DNA of 64,000 nt from Planctomycetota bacterium. Lineage in GTDB: Bacteria > Planctomycetota > UBA8742 > UBA2392. The notes below the pieces were generated by a model that ran no database searches, had not been told where the DNA came from, and saw only the letters and a program-made list of their open reading frames with translations. The translations under genes and the position numbers were made by a program. The stretch is taken from positions 620,001 through 684,000 of the forward strand of contig JAOSKM010000002.1 of the NCBI GenBank assembly GCA_027493625.1, written 5' to 3'. Below, piece by piece: positions 36,066 through 45,156 of the stretch (positions are counted from its first letter, which is position 1; every line of letters begins with the position of its first letter).

Positions 36066-37628
36066 CTACTTCCAGTCGAATTCCTTGGCGCCCTTGCGCT
36101 TCCAGCTTGTGCCGTCGGCCAGCTCGTAAGCGTCGATCACCGGCTTGATGTTCTGCCGGATGCAGCGGCTGGAACGCGCGCTGCCGTAGGTTTCGCCGGG
36201 CTCGTCGATGTCAAAGAACACGTAGCGCGCGCTGGTGCCAAGCTCATCCACCGTGGGGTCCACGGGAATCCACTCCCCCAGCCACACTTCGGCCCAGGCG
36301 TGGTAGCCGAAAATCGCCACCGTGCCGCGCGGCGAGCAGGCGTACACGAAGCCGCCCACGTTGCGCGCGGGCAGGCCGGCGGCGCGGGCCAGCGCCACGA
36401 ACAGCGCCGCGTGCTCAGTGCAGTCGCCGGCTTCTTCATCATAGGCTTGCTTCGCGCTGGCGGAGCCGGTGCTGCCCGAGCCGTCGTCGAGGTGCTTGTC
36501 GGCAAAGCGCATGATCGCACGCGCGACCGCCAGGGCATCGGTCTTGCCCTTGGCCAGCTTTGCCGCCTCGCCGGCCAGGGTTTCATCGTCGCTCTGGCAC
36601 ATGGCCGTGGGCTCAAGGTACCTGGCGACATCGTCGGGAACTTCAGCCAGGGGATACCTCGGCGCCTTGAAGCCGGACTTTAGTTTGCGCGACTTCATGC
36701 GGATCGCATAGCCTTTGTCGTACTTGATCACCTGGTGGTAGTCGTTGCTTTCCGCGATCGGCGGCACGAACGCGTCGTCGTCATGCTCGTACTCGAAGTG
36801 GATGTCCATGCGTGTCAGCTGCTTGTACTCCAGGATCGCCACGTCGGCGTCCATGGTGGTGCGCAGGCTGACGCGCTCGGCCTTGAAGGGCTCGGGAATC
36901 TTTTCCGCGCGCTCCAGGCTGAAACCGCTCACGTCCTCGATCAGCAGCGGCATGTCGTCGTCGCCGATCATCAGCGTGCCGGCGAGCCCCGCCTTCACCA
37001 CACGGATCTCAACTCCTTCCACCATGCTCTTGTCGCTCAGCTTGCGCCTGGTGCGGCCGTTGACCGTCCAGCTCTGTTCGACCAGCGCGTGGTCGTCATC
37101 GTCGACGCTCCAGAAATCGAGGCGCTCGCCCTTCTCAATGCGCTTGCCGTCTTTCAACACCCGCCAGGCGCGGGTGTCGGACAGGACCTTGCGGTCGCCC
37201 TTCTCGAGCGTGGTGACGGACGGCTTGCCGCTGTCGACGGTCTGGCTGATCGTGACCTGTTTGTCTTGGTACACCGTTTCCAGCTTCACTTTCTGTTTGC
37301 CGTTCTGCGTTACGTCCACCACCTTGATTGCGCGGCCGTCGAGTTCGTACCAGTTCTCGGTGACGGAGCTGACCTCGAAGGTCTGGCCGTCGAAGCTGCG
37401 CTTGATCTGCAGCCAGGCGTCTTCGCGCTCGTGGATGACCCGGCGGCCGTCGAGTTGCACTTCGCTGACGGCGGACTTCGCCCAGCCGATGCGCGAGCCC
37501 ATGTAGTAGATCAGGAAGCTGTAGACCTTCGGCTCGGCCTTTGCCGGCGCGCTGTCCTGCGCACTGGGCGCGTGCAGGCTGAACGCCAGCAGCAGCAGGC
37601 AAGCTGGAATGAAGTGCCGTGTCTTCAT
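36066..37628 (-). CDS. secreted transglutaminase-like (cysteine protease fold) protein
   Basis: A 520-residue protein: signal peptide MKTRHFIPACLLLLAFSLHA, a long beta-rich middle, and a C-terminal transglutaminase-like domain. The catalytic triad is visible: AGDCTEHAALFVALARAAGL (Cys), FGYHAWAEVWLGEWIPVDPT (His and Asp). Homologs in bacteria process or bind envelope proteins. The in-frame TTG 18 nt upstream is a poorer start. No operon partner; the gene upstream on the same strand is separated by a hairpin-free gap. Confidence 0.82.
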   Translation of the reverse strand: MKTRHFIPACLLLLAFSLHAPSAQDSAPAKAEPKVYSFLIYYMGSRIGWAKSAVSEVQLDGRRVIHEREDAWLQIKRSFDGQTFEVSSVTENWYELDGRAIKVVDVTQNGKQKVKLETVYQDKQVTISQTVDSGKPSVTTLEKGDRKVLSDTRAWRVLKDGKRIEKGERLDFWSVDDDDHALVEQSWTVNGRTRRKLSDKSMVEGVEIRVVKAGLAGTLMIGDDDMPLLIEDVSGFSLERAEKIPEPFKAERVSLRTTMDADVAILEYKQLTRMDIHFEYEHDDDAFVPPIAESNDYHQVIKYDKGYAIRMKSRKLKSGFKAPRYPLAEVPDDVARYLEPTAMCQSDDETLAGEAAKLAKGKTDALAVARAIMRFADKHLDDGSGSTGSASAKQAYDEEAGDCTEHAALFVALARAAGLPARNVGGFVYACSPRGTVAIFGYHAWAEVWLGEWIPVDPTVDELGTSARYVFFDIDEPGETYGSARSSRCIRQNIKPVIDAYELADGTSWKRKGAKEFDWK

Positions 37629-37716
37629 CGCATCAGTATAGGACAACCGGGCAAAGAATGGGAACGCAAGAGCACGCCGCGCCGTCGAAGCCCGCGGGGT
37701 GCAGCACGCTGCACCC

Positions 37717-39825
37717 CTAGCGGCCGATGCGCAGGACGCCGTGCACGTACAGGTGGTCAGGGTGGAAGCGCGTGGTGAGCGCCAGGTCCCGGAAGTAGCG
37801 CAGGCCGTTCATGTCCGCCTGCAGGCCGGCCTGGTAGCTGGCGCCCTCCAGCTCGCACTTCTGCTGCCAGGCGGTTTTGCGCTTCTGGTAGGCGTCCTCC
37901 ACCTCGGGGCGCGAGAGGTTCATGGTGTCGGCGGGATTCATGCCCAGTTCGCGCACGATTTCTTCTCGGACTTCGCGGGGCGAGCGGCCATCGATGAGGG
38001 TGGGGTTGTACTTGTTGTCGCGCAGCACCTTGAACAGCTCGGGGCTGGAGGCGTAGTCCGCGAACTGCTCGAAGTTCAGGTAAATCGTCGCGCTGCCGCT
38101 GGTGGGCAGAGAACGCCAGGCCGAGCCAGGCGCCTGCGCCAGGCCGGGCGCGCGGCCCTCAGAGGCAAGGATCGCGTGCTCCAGCAGTTTCGCCGAGTTG
38201 GTGAGCAGCAGCCAGTCGCCCACCAGCGCGGCGTGGATGCTGAGGTTCAGCCGGCGGATGAAATTGTCCTCTTCGCGCGGGTCATCGAAGCCGAACACCG
38301 TGCGTCCGGCGATGCTCTTCTGAATCACGCTGACGGCGCCCTTCTTGGGTGGCTCGCCGGGTTTGCTTCCGCGGCCGCGCTGTACCTGCAGGTATTCGTC
38401 AAGCAGCGCGCGAGCGATCACCGGGTCGGCGCCCGGCGTGCGGAACGCAATCGTGAACCCCGGCAAAGGCATGTCGGTGCCGGAAACGGGGATGGCGGCG
38501 CCCGGCGCGTAGCTGCGCGGCACGGCGGCGAAGACCAGCTCCTCGGCCTGGCGCGGCATGAACTGCCTGACGGCGTCGCCGTTGAGCGCGACCACGAAGT
38601 CACCCACCAGGCTGCCGCGCGCGGCGTCATCCAGCACGTCGCTGTACAGCACGTTCAGGGGCTGGCGGTAGCTGACCTGCAGCATGGTGTCGGGAGGCAG
38701 CAGCGCCAGTTGCGACTGCTCGGCGGCGGGTTGCTTCCAGGTTTCGCGCAGATGTGCAAAGGCCGGGTCGGCGATGCGCTCTTCATCGACCAGCAGGTAC
38801 TGGTCGAAGCTGATCAGGCCCGGCTCGGTGATGTCCAGCCCGTAGTAGGCCGCGCGGAACGGGCGGGTGTCCAGGTCCTGGCTGATGATGCGGTTGACCG
38901 GCCCGAAGATGTCCGGGTAGATCGCCACCACGCTGGCGGGCAGGTTGTTGTAGGCGTCCACGGTGCTTACGGCACGGCCGTCGTCGCCGGTTTCGACGGG
39001 CAGCCGGCTGCGCAGGCGGTCCAGGTCCATCCAGACACCGCTGAAATGGCGCTGGCGCAGGGCGGGCTCCACGAGTTGCAGTGTCTGCTGGAAGGCCTGC
39101 TCGCCGGCAATGCCTTTGCCATCGCCGCTGTGGCGCGCGATGGCGCCGTTGAGCAGGCGGGCGTTGTCGGAGACCACCAGCACGTCGTCGAGCAGCGTGA
39201 CCAGGATGGTGGCAGGCGCGGGCTTTCCGGGCCTGGCGGGGGGCGTAACTTTCAGGATGCCGCCCGCGAACTCGAGGCGCGGCTGGTCGGGGCCCTGCGG
39301 GAAGAAGCCCGAGGCGACGTCCAGGAACTGCCACTTGAAGCGGACGCCGCGCTCCAGGCGGGTCAGCATCAGCATGCCGGCGTCGGTTTCGCCGGGATCG
39401 GTGCAGATCACCATCTCGCCGCCCATCACGTCACGGAACAGCTCGATGCCCATCTCGCCGGCGCTGCCGCGGGCCTGCTTCAGGTTCTGCTCGTAGGTTT
39501 CATTGCGGAAGCGTTCCAGCGAGTCGCCGAACAGCTTGCCGGCCGAGTCGCGCCACAGACTGGAGCGCTCGAGCTGCGGCAGGTCGGGTTGACGCAGCAG
39601 CTCGTCCAGGAAGCGCTCGAACTCGCCCTTGCGGTTCGGCACGTTGTCGATGGTCATCACCACGGCGACGTCGGCGGGGGCCAGCTCGATCAGGTCGCCC
39701 TGGTACTCGCTGCCCGAGGCGATGTAGCGCGCAAGCACGAAACCGCCCAGCGTGACGGCCAGGCAGCCGAGCCCCAGTCCGCCCCACTTCGCCACGCGCT
39801 TCCAGTTGCTCTTCAGCCAGTTCAT
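37717..39825 (-). CDS. large envelope-associated hypothetical protein (membrane-anchored)
   Basis: The start is taken at 39825, where MNWLKSNWKRVAKWGGLGL begins, because it leads directly into a transmembrane helix (GLGCLAVTLGGFVLARYIA). The 702-residue product then has a large periplasmic region (EFERFLDELLRQPDLPQLE; MLMLTRLERGVRFKWQFLD; VAIYPDIFGPVNRII; GDWLLLTNSAKLLEHAIL). It resembles DUF3352-like proteins in its 'LLTNSAKLLEHAI' and 'PDFVVVSDNARLL' strands, but I cannot assign a function. The longer open frame upstream to 40269 runs antisense through the NUDIX gene and is rejected. Confidence 0.65.
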   Translation of the reverse strand: MNWLKSNWKRVAKWGGLGLGCLAVTLGGFVLARYIASGSEYQGDLIELAPADVAVVMTIDNVPNRKGEFERFLDELLRQPDLPQLERSSLWRDSAGKLFGDSLERFRNETYEQNLKQARGSAGEMGIELFRDVMGGEMVICTDPGETDAGMLMLTRLERGVRFKWQFLDVASGFFPQGPDQPRLEFAGGILKVTPPARPGKPAPATILVTLLDDVLVVSDNARLLNGAIARHSGDGKGIAGEQAFQQTLQLVEPALRQRHFSGVWMDLDRLRSRLPVETGDDGRAVSTVDAYNNLPASVVAIYPDIFGPVNRIISQDLDTRPFRAAYYGLDITEPGLISFDQYLLVDEERIADPAFAHLRETWKQPAAEQSQLALLPPDTMLQVSYRQPLNVLYSDVLDDAARGSLVGDFVVALNGDAVRQFMPRQAEELVFAAVPRSYAPGAAIPVSGTDMPLPGFTIAFRTPGADPVIARALLDEYLQVQRGRGSKPGEPPKKGAVSVIQKSIAGRTVFGFDDPREEDNFIRRLNLSIHAALVGDWLLLTNSAKLLEHAILASEGRAPGLAQAPGSAWRSLPTSGSATIYLNFEQFADYASSPELFKVLRDNKYNPTLIDGRSPREVREEIVRELGMNPADTMNLSRPEVEDAYQKRKTAWQQKCELEGASYQAGLQADMNGLRYFRDLALTTRFHPDHLYVHGVLRIGR

Positions 39826-39875
39826 CACGTTATTGTACGACTTGAATCCCTCAGCGTCGGCGGGAAACTGGGGCC

Positions 39876-40298
39876 ATGACTGCAACGCTCGAGGTCTCGG
39901 TCGTAATCCTGTATGACGGGCCACTGATGCTGGTGAACCGTCGGCCTGAAGGCAGTTACCACGGGGGCTGGTGGGAATGGCCGGGCGGCAAGCGGCATGA
40001 GGGCGAAAGCGCGCTGGCGTGCGCGCGGCGCGAGCTGCTGGAAGAAATCGGCATAGACCAGCCCGCGCTGACCGAGTACTGCGTGGAAACTGCGGATTAC
40101 CCGGGCCGCCGCGTGCGTTTGACATTCTTCGTGGGGCGCCGGCCCGCAGGTTCGCAGGCCGGTCCGGACGCGCTGGAGCACCGCTGGCTGCGTCCCGAGG
40201 ATGTGCGCAAGCTGCGCTTCCTTGAGCCGAACCTGCCCGTGCTGGAGCGGCTGATCCGCCGGCCGCCATTCGGCGCGGATTCGGGCGGTTCGGCTTGA
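39876..40298 (+). CDS. NUDIX hydrolase (MutT-like)
   Basis: A 140-residue protein with a complete Nudix box, GKRHEGESALACARRELLEE followed by IGI (G-x5-E-x7-R-E-U-x-E-E-x-G-U). It begins MTATLEVSVVILYDGPLMLV and contains WEWPGGKR, typical of MutT/8-oxo-dGTP diphosphatases that cleanse oxidised nucleotides or hydrolyse related nucleoside diphosphates. The true substrate is unknown. It is divergent from the large envelope protein. Confidence 0.88.
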   Translation: MTATLEVSVVILYDGPLMLVNRRPEGSYHGGWWEWPGGKRHEGESALACARRELLEEIGIDQPALTEYCVETADYPGRRVRLTFFVGRRPAGSQAGPDALEHRWLRPEDVRKLRFLEPNLPVLERLIRRPPFGADSGGSA

Positions 40299-40383
40299 CA
40301 TAAATCGCCTTGTGCCTATTCTTTCGCGGCGTTTTTTCAGGGAGCGGCGCCGCGAACAGGCGGCGAAGAAAGAGAGCTGTCCC

Positions 40384-41285
40384 ATGGCCAAGAAGGCCGC
40401 AGGCAAGCGGAAGCCGGCAAAGCCGGCAAAGCCGGCAGCAAAGGCAGCGAAGAAGCCGGCAGCAAGGGCGCCGAAAAATCGGCTACCGGGAAGTCTGCTT
40501 CGAAGTCTGCATCGAAGAAGCCGGCCTCCAGCGCGGTGAAAAAGTCGTCTTCAAAGTCGGCGAAGAAAGCCGCCGTGAAGCCCGCGGCGGCCGGAAAGTC
40601 CGCCGCCAGAACATCCACCTCGAAATCATCCGGGAAGAAGAAATCCATGACAGCCAAGTCGTCGTCCGCCAGCAAGGGCGGCAAGAAAACCACCGGCGCG
40701 GGCGCCAAGAAGCCCGTCGTCTCGCGCACCGCGACCAAGGTGTCGAACAAGGGCGTGCTGATCCGCCTCAAGCGCAGCGGCCCGGCGCCGGCGCCCGCAG
40801 CGGCGCCCGAGGAACGCGCCAAGCCACGCAGCGTTCCCACCACCGAGAAATCGAAGGGCCAGAACCCGATCACGCTGCACCGCCGCAAGCCGACCAAGAA
40901 GGAAGCGGAGGAATTCCGCCAGTTGCTGATCGCGCGGCGCGCGCAGCTGCAGGGCGACGTCAACGAGCTGGAGCGCGAAGCCTTCAGCGACGAGACCCAG
41001 CACGTCTCCTCGAACCACCTGGCGGACAGCTCCTTTGAGCAGTACGAGCAGGAGTTCAACCTCTCGATGATCGAGAACGAAACCGAGGAATTGAAGGAAA
41101 TCGCCCGCGCCCTCGAAAAGATCGACCTCGGTACCTTCGGTGAGTGTGAGGCCTGCGGCATCGACATCAGCCTCGAGCGCCTCAACGTCATGCCCTACAC
41201 ACGCATCTGCATCCACTGCCGCAGCAAGTTCGAAGAAGAAGGCGGCGGCGAGATCTACGGCGTCCACCCCGAACGTCGCGTCTAG
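40384..41285 (+). CDS. DksA/TraR-family zinc-finger regulator with histone-H1-like N-terminal tail (one frameshift)
   Basis: The C-terminal 110 residues match DksA: coiled coil (ARRAQLQGDVNELEREAFSD), ALEKIDLGTFGECEACGIDI and the four-cysteine zinc finger CEAC...CIHC. The first 160 residues are an unusual Lys/Ala/Ser/Pro-rich tail with repeats such as KPAKPAKPAAKAAKKPA and KKSSSKSAKKAA, resembling histone H1 or bacterial Hc1-type proteins. One base is missing near 40463-40468; restoring it links AAKKPAA to KGAEKSATGK and gives 300 residues from ATG 40384. DksA-type proteins act on RNA polymerase, often with ppGpp. The tail suggests it also binds nucleic acid. Confidence 0.82.
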
Positions 41286-41302
41286 CAGGCCGGAAAACAC
41301 AC

Positions 41303-41331
41303 AACGGCCGCCGGTTCTGCCGGCGGCCGTT
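41303..41331 (+). terminator. terminator after the DksA-like gene
   Basis: Twelve-bp stem AACGGCCGCCGG/CCGGCGGCCGTT with loop TTCTG sits 18 nt after the stop codon. The T tract is minimal (GTTTCA), so termination strength is uncertain. Confidence 0.65.
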
Positions 41332-41387
41332 TCACGTCCGCACGTATTTGATAACATGGGGGTTTGGCCGGGGCCCTGGATCCGACG

Positions 41388-43390
41388 TTGACTATTTCAC
41401 GGGCAATCGCGTTGACGCTGGCGCTGGTCCTGCTTGCCCCCTGGTCGCGCAGGGTTTTGATGCGCCCGGTTTTTTCGGCGACGACTTCAAACCCGCGCAG
41501 GACCGCAAGGATGCCGGCACGCTAAGTGCCGACCTCGGAGTCGAGCCCCCGACTGGATGGACTTCACCGGCTCAGGCACCAGCCGCGTGCGCGGGCGCTT
41601 CGCGTTCACCGCCGACGGCCTGGTGGTTCGTCCCGATTCCGACCACGGCACCTGCGAGGCGCTTCTGGACGTGGGCGTGTCACGGGCGGCCGGCAGCGTC
41701 ACGCTGCATGAGCTGGACCAGGGCGGTGCATTCGGCTTCCACCTGCGCGACCTGTCCGAGCCCGACCGCGCGTGGCTGATCGAACTCAGGCACCTTCAGG
41801 GCGGCGCCTGGCAACTGCGCATTCGTGCCCGCGCCAACGGCGGGCGCTACGTGGCGTTTCCCGACAGCAGGCGCGATTTCGAAAAGCTGGATCTGCCCGC
41901 GGAGTTCAAGTTCGAGTTCCAGGCCGGCGCACTCAGTGCCGAGGTGGGGGGCCACGAGAGCTCTGCGAAAATCAGCGCCGAAAACGGCGCGAGCCTGGGC
42001 CTGGCCGTCACGGACGCGCGCGCGCGCCTGCGTGACCTGAAGCTCGATGTCACGCTGCACCCGTCCTGGATGCGCGACGCCGCCCAGCGCCTGCTGGCGC
42101 GACGCACCCTCGAGCGTCTGCGCGAGTACGCCACGACCGGCCTGTTGGCCGGCATCGCGACCTTTGAACACCCGGGCGCCGGGCAGGCCCTCGAAGCCTA
42201 CAGCGAGACGGAACGCCGCGACCGCGCCGGCCCGGGCGGCGACCCGTTCCAGCGCGCGGAAGTGCTGTCGCGCATCGCGCGCGCCCACCCCGACAGCGCG
42301 TTTGCCCAGCACGAGGCCGGCGTGGCCGCCATGCTCGCCGGGCAGGTCAGCTCGGGTCACGCACTGCTGGCGGCTGCAGACAAGTTGCTGCGCACGCCGG
42401 TGACCGGCCTGGCGCTGGCCGAGGCCTGCCGCCGGATGGGCGACATTTCGTCCGCGGAGCGCGCGCTGCAGCAGGCGAGGAAGGACCTGCCCGATGCACT
42501 GAAGCCGGAATGCGCGCTGATTGAAGGGCGGCTGCTTGCGGACCGGGGCGACATCGCGGGCGCCAAGGCCGTGTTGCAGAAGGCTGCGGCGGACCACGCC
42601 GGGCATCCGCAGTTGCAGGCGTTTGCCGATTCCGCGGCGGTGCTGATCCAGCCCCCGACGCTGCACGCCCTGGAACTGCAGGGTCCCCTGGGGCTCCGGC
42701 TGGTCAGCGACCTGCCCGACGAGCTGCTGGCGCCGGTGCTGGAACAGCTGAAACCCTACATTGAGAAAGATCCGCCTGTGGCTGCCTGAGTTGCCCGACA
42801 CGCTGGAGGGGGTGCTGGCCGTGTTTGCCAGCCCCGTCGAATACCTGCGCGCCGCCCTGCTGGTGGCGGGCGACAACCTCGACAACGTGGCCGGCATGTA
42901 CCTGCCCCACGGCATCGGCGGCAACCCCAGCGTGATGGCCTGCCGCGCGTTCGGTGAAGACGAGTTGCTGCGCACCCTGGTGCACGAGCTGTGGCACCTG
43001 GCGCTGGCCGCGACCGGCCGCGCCGGGCAGCTGCCGCGCTGGCTGAACGAGGGGATGGCTGTGTTCCTGTCCGCCGGGCGCATCGAGCAGGGCGTGATGG
43101 TGTACGACGAGTTGCCCAGCGAGTTCGCGGCCTTCGGCGACGCGCCGCTGGAGGTACTGAGCCCGGAGCGGTTGAAGTTCGCGCTGGCCGCACGCCCTCA
43201 CGAGTTCTATGTGCCCGGCGAGGTGCGAGGCAACTACCTGGCGGCCTGGGTGGTGGTGTGGTTCCACGCCTCGCGCTCCGAGGACCTGCAGCTGGTGCGC
43301 GACCTGCTGAAGGGCAACGGCGCGGCCATCAAGCCCGGCGCGGAACTGCACGCCGCCATGATGAAGGCCCTGCAGGCCCGGCTGCGTTGA
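41388..43390 (+). CDS. secreted peptidase-MA-like metalloprotease with helical-repeat region (three frameshifts)
   Basis: The parts join into one 667-residue protein if single bases are restored at C5 runs 41437-41441 and 41547-41551 and one A is removed at 42766-42768. It starts TTG with a signal peptide (LTISRAIALTLALVLLAP) and a mature end near VAQGFDAPGFFGDD. A beta-sandwich follows (GFHLRDLSEPDRAWLIELRH), then helical repeats (LSRIARAHPDSAFAQHEAG; EACRRMGDISSAERALQQA). The C-terminal domain has LVHELWHLALAATGRAG and LPRWLNEGMAVFL, the HExxH-like (H-E-L-W-H) and downstream Glu of gluzincins of the peptidase-MA superfamily. Function of the protease is unknown. The three breaks might mean decay, but all are one-base homopolymer changes. 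Confidence 0.6.
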
Positions 43391-43444
43391 GCCTGAGCGG
43401 CCCCTGTGCTTGCGGCCTGACGCGCATTCGCTAGCGTGGCGTGC

Positions 43445-44230
43445 ATGCGCATCCTGATCACCAACGACGACGGAATGAACGCGCCGGGCCTGGTGGCACT
43501 TGAGAACGCGGCCTCGCGCCTGGGCGCGGAGGTTTTCGTGGTGGCGCCCGAGCGCGAACAGAGCGCCCAGAGCCACGCCATCACCATCCGGCAGCCGGTG
43601 TTCACCCACCGCCTGCCGCTCACCCACGGTGAAACACTGCGCATCGCGGTCAGCGGCACGCCCTGCGACTGCGTGCGACTGGCCATGATCAAGTTGCTGG
43701 AGGTGAAGCCCGACCTGGTGCTGTCCGGCATCAACCAGGGCGGCAACCTGGGCTGGAACGTGTTCCACAGCGGCACCGTTTCGGCGGCCGCCGAAGGCCA
43801 CGCCTTCGGGGTGCCGAGCATCGCCTTCAGCCTCGCGAACTGGACCCGCGACGTGGAATGGGGCGGCCTCGACCAGCTGGCGGCCGGGCTGATCAAGCGC
43901 CTGCTCCTTGCAAAGCACTCGCGCACGGACTGGCTCTACAACGTGAACATCCCGCCCGTGGCCTTCGACCAGATCAAGGGCGTGCGCCTCACCCGCCAGA
44001 ACCCCATGGTGAAGGGTGACAACTTCCTCGAGCGAGAGGCCCCCGACGGCCGCAAGTACTACTGGCCGGTGTGGGACGAAGTCACGGCCGCGCGCGAGCA
44101 GCAGACCGACCCGGAGCTCGACACGGTGGCGATCCGCGAAGGCTTCATCAGCATCACGCCCCTGCGCTACGAGGTGAGCGACCTCGACGAGTCACGCATC
44201 GAGGAAGCGTTTCACGACTTCAAGCCGTAG
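43445..44230 (+). CDS. surE: 5'/3'-nucleotidase SurE
   Basis: A 261-residue SurE: MRILITNDDGMNAPGL (metal-binding D-D), VVAPEREQSAQSHAIT (S), PDLVLSGINQGGNLGWNVFH (N) and SGTVSAAAEGHAFGVPSIAFS. It dephosphorylates nucleoside monophosphates and polyphosphate in the stationary phase. The ATG at 43445 begins the family's MRILITNDDG; the preceding in-frame start adds only MAC. It converges on the selenoprotein operon and shares a terminator. Confidence 0.95.
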   Translation: MRILITNDDGMNAPGLVALENAASRLGAEVFVVAPEREQSAQSHAITIRQPVFTHRLPLTHGETLRIAVSGTPCDCVRLAMIKLLEVKPDLVLSGINQGGNLGWNVFHSGTVSAAAEGHAFGVPSIAFSLANWTRDVEWGGLDQLAAGLIKRLLLAKHSRTDWLYNVNIPPVAFDQIKGVRLTRQNPMVKGDNFLEREAPDGRKYYWPVWDEVTAAREQQTDPELDTVAIREGFISITPLRYEVSDLDESRIEEAFHDFKP

Positions 44231-44249
44231 GGAAGGGCGCTTGATCAAA

Positions 44250-44287
44250 CGATAGGGGCGGTCACAACGGCGACCGCCCCCCTATCG
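44250..44287. terminator. bidirectional terminator between surE and the selenoprotein operon
   Basis: Stem CGATAGGGGCGGTC/GACCGCCCCCCTATCG with a short loop, two extra C on one side. It ends 12 nt from the operon's last stop and starts 20 nt after the surE stop. Confidence 0.7.
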
Positions 44288-44298
44288 GTGCAGGTTCA

Positions 44299-44682
44299 TC
44301 AGTTGGCGTCAACGAGCGGCCTGCAGGATACCAGCGTGTAGTCCTTGTCGATCAGCTCGTGGGCCTTGGCCTCATCCAGTTTGAAACCCGGCTTCATCTT
44401 CACGATGGCGATGCCGGTCTTGTTGTTCGCCTCGGCGCTCTCAACGCCTTCGATACTCTTCAGCAGCCCCGAAACCGTGGCTTCGCAGTTCGCTCACGTC
44501 ATGCCTTCGACCTTGAGCTCGTAGCTGATTGCCTCGGCCGCGGGTGCTTCCACCTTCGGCTGGGGCACCGCATTGGCTTGCGGTTTCGGTTCAACGGCCG
44601 GCGCCGGCTGATTGGCCTCTTGTGTGCAGGCGGTTGCGACGAAGACCAGCCCGATAGCCGCGAGAATCAGGATGCGTTTCAT
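44299..44682 (-). CDS. HMA-domain lipoprotein, candidate selenoprotein (GMTUxxC)
   Basis: A 127-residue lipoprotein: signal with lipobox (LVFVATACTQEANQ), a Pro-rich linker (EPKPQANAVPQPKVEAPAAE), then a heavy-metal-associated domain. The HMA metal loop, normally G-M-T-C-x-x-C, reads GMT-UGA-ANCEATVSGLLK: codon 63 (44494-44496) is TGA and C66 is TGC. The rest of the fold is intact (SIEGVESAEANNKTGIAIVK; KAHELIDKDYTLVSCRPL). A downstream hairpin candidate at 44470-44485 begins 8 nt after the UGA. It should bind a soft metal (Hg, Cu, Cd or Ag) in the periplasm. Spacing to the upstream gene is 9 nt, so it is the last gene of the operon. Confidence 0.78.
44470..44485 (-). promoter_or_regulatory. 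candidate SECIS hairpin for GMTUxxC protein
   Basis: Minus strand CGAAGC/GTTTCG (one G-U pair) with tetraloop CACG, 8 nt after the UGA. An alternative fold pairs AGCC with GGCT around ACGGTTTCGG. Weaker than the hairpins at 894 and 46009; by eye only. Confidence 0.35.
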
Positions 44683-44691
44683 GGTGTCGTC

Positions 44692-45144
44692 CTATTGCTT
44701 GCCCAGTTCTTCCCACTTTAGTTCTGTGGATCCTTCAAAGGAACGCAGGCCGTAGCCGAATTCTTCCTCTACCAGCGTGCGCACTTCGTCTTCGGTCAGT
44801 TGCGTGGCGGGTTCAGCCAGCAGGTAAACTTCAGCCTTGGCGATGTCGGTTTTAGCATCCTTGATCCCGGACCGGGACAGCAGGGCGTCCATGACGCCCG
44901 TGGCTCACTGGCCTCAGTCCATGCCGTCGATGCCGAGCACGAAAATCACTTCCTTGGCCGGCTGGGGCTCGGGCTCCGGCTCGGGCTCCGGTTGCTTCAC
45001 TTCCGGCGGCTTGTCCGGTTGCGGCGCGGGCTGGTCGGTCACCGGCACCGGTTCCGTGGCCGGCGATTCGGTGATGGTCCAGTACTGGTGCTTGCAGCCT
45101 GCAAGGCCGAGTACCAGCAGCATCAGGATGGCGAAGTTCTTCAT
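44692..45144 (-). CDS. HMA-like lipoprotein with U-x-x-U, candidate double selenoprotein
   Basis: A 150-residue lipoprotein: signal MKNFAILMLLVLGLAGCKHQ (lipobox L-A-G-C), an acidic Pro/Glu-rich linker (EVKQPEPEPEPEPQPAKE), then an HMA-like ferredoxin-fold domain. The metal loop VLGIDGMD is followed by UGA-Gly-Gln-UGA-Ala-Thr-Gly (codons 77 and 80, TGA at 44914-44916 and 44905-44907). Both cysteines of the canonical C-x-x-C would thus be selenocysteine. The domain continues normally (VMDALLSRSGIKDAKTDIAK; YLLAEPATQLTEDEVRTLVE). A strong hairpin follows at 44883-44899. Reading without recoding would leave a signal peptide plus linker and a separate C-terminal half without any start of its own. 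It lies 12 nt after the barrel gene and 9 nt before the second HMA gene. Confidence 0.8.
44883..44899 (-). promoter_or_regulatory. candidate SECIS hairpin for UxxU protein
   Basis: Minus-strand stem GGGCG/CGCCC with loop TCATGGA (or a seven-bp stem with loop ATG). The loop begins 10 nt after the second UGA and 19 nt after the first, so one element could serve both codons. Not checked by folding software. Confidence 0.45.
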
Positions 45145-45156
45145 TTTCGGCCTCTG

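Noticed and set aside
37717-40269. An 850-codon single protein ending at 37717
   Set aside because: The first 148 codons run antisense through the NUDIX gene. The start with signal anchor at 39825 is well supported.
40310-41038. A 242-codon Arg/Gln-rich plus-strand protein
   Set aside because: It is an out-of-frame reading of the DksA-like gene; its repeats reflect the Lys-rich codons.
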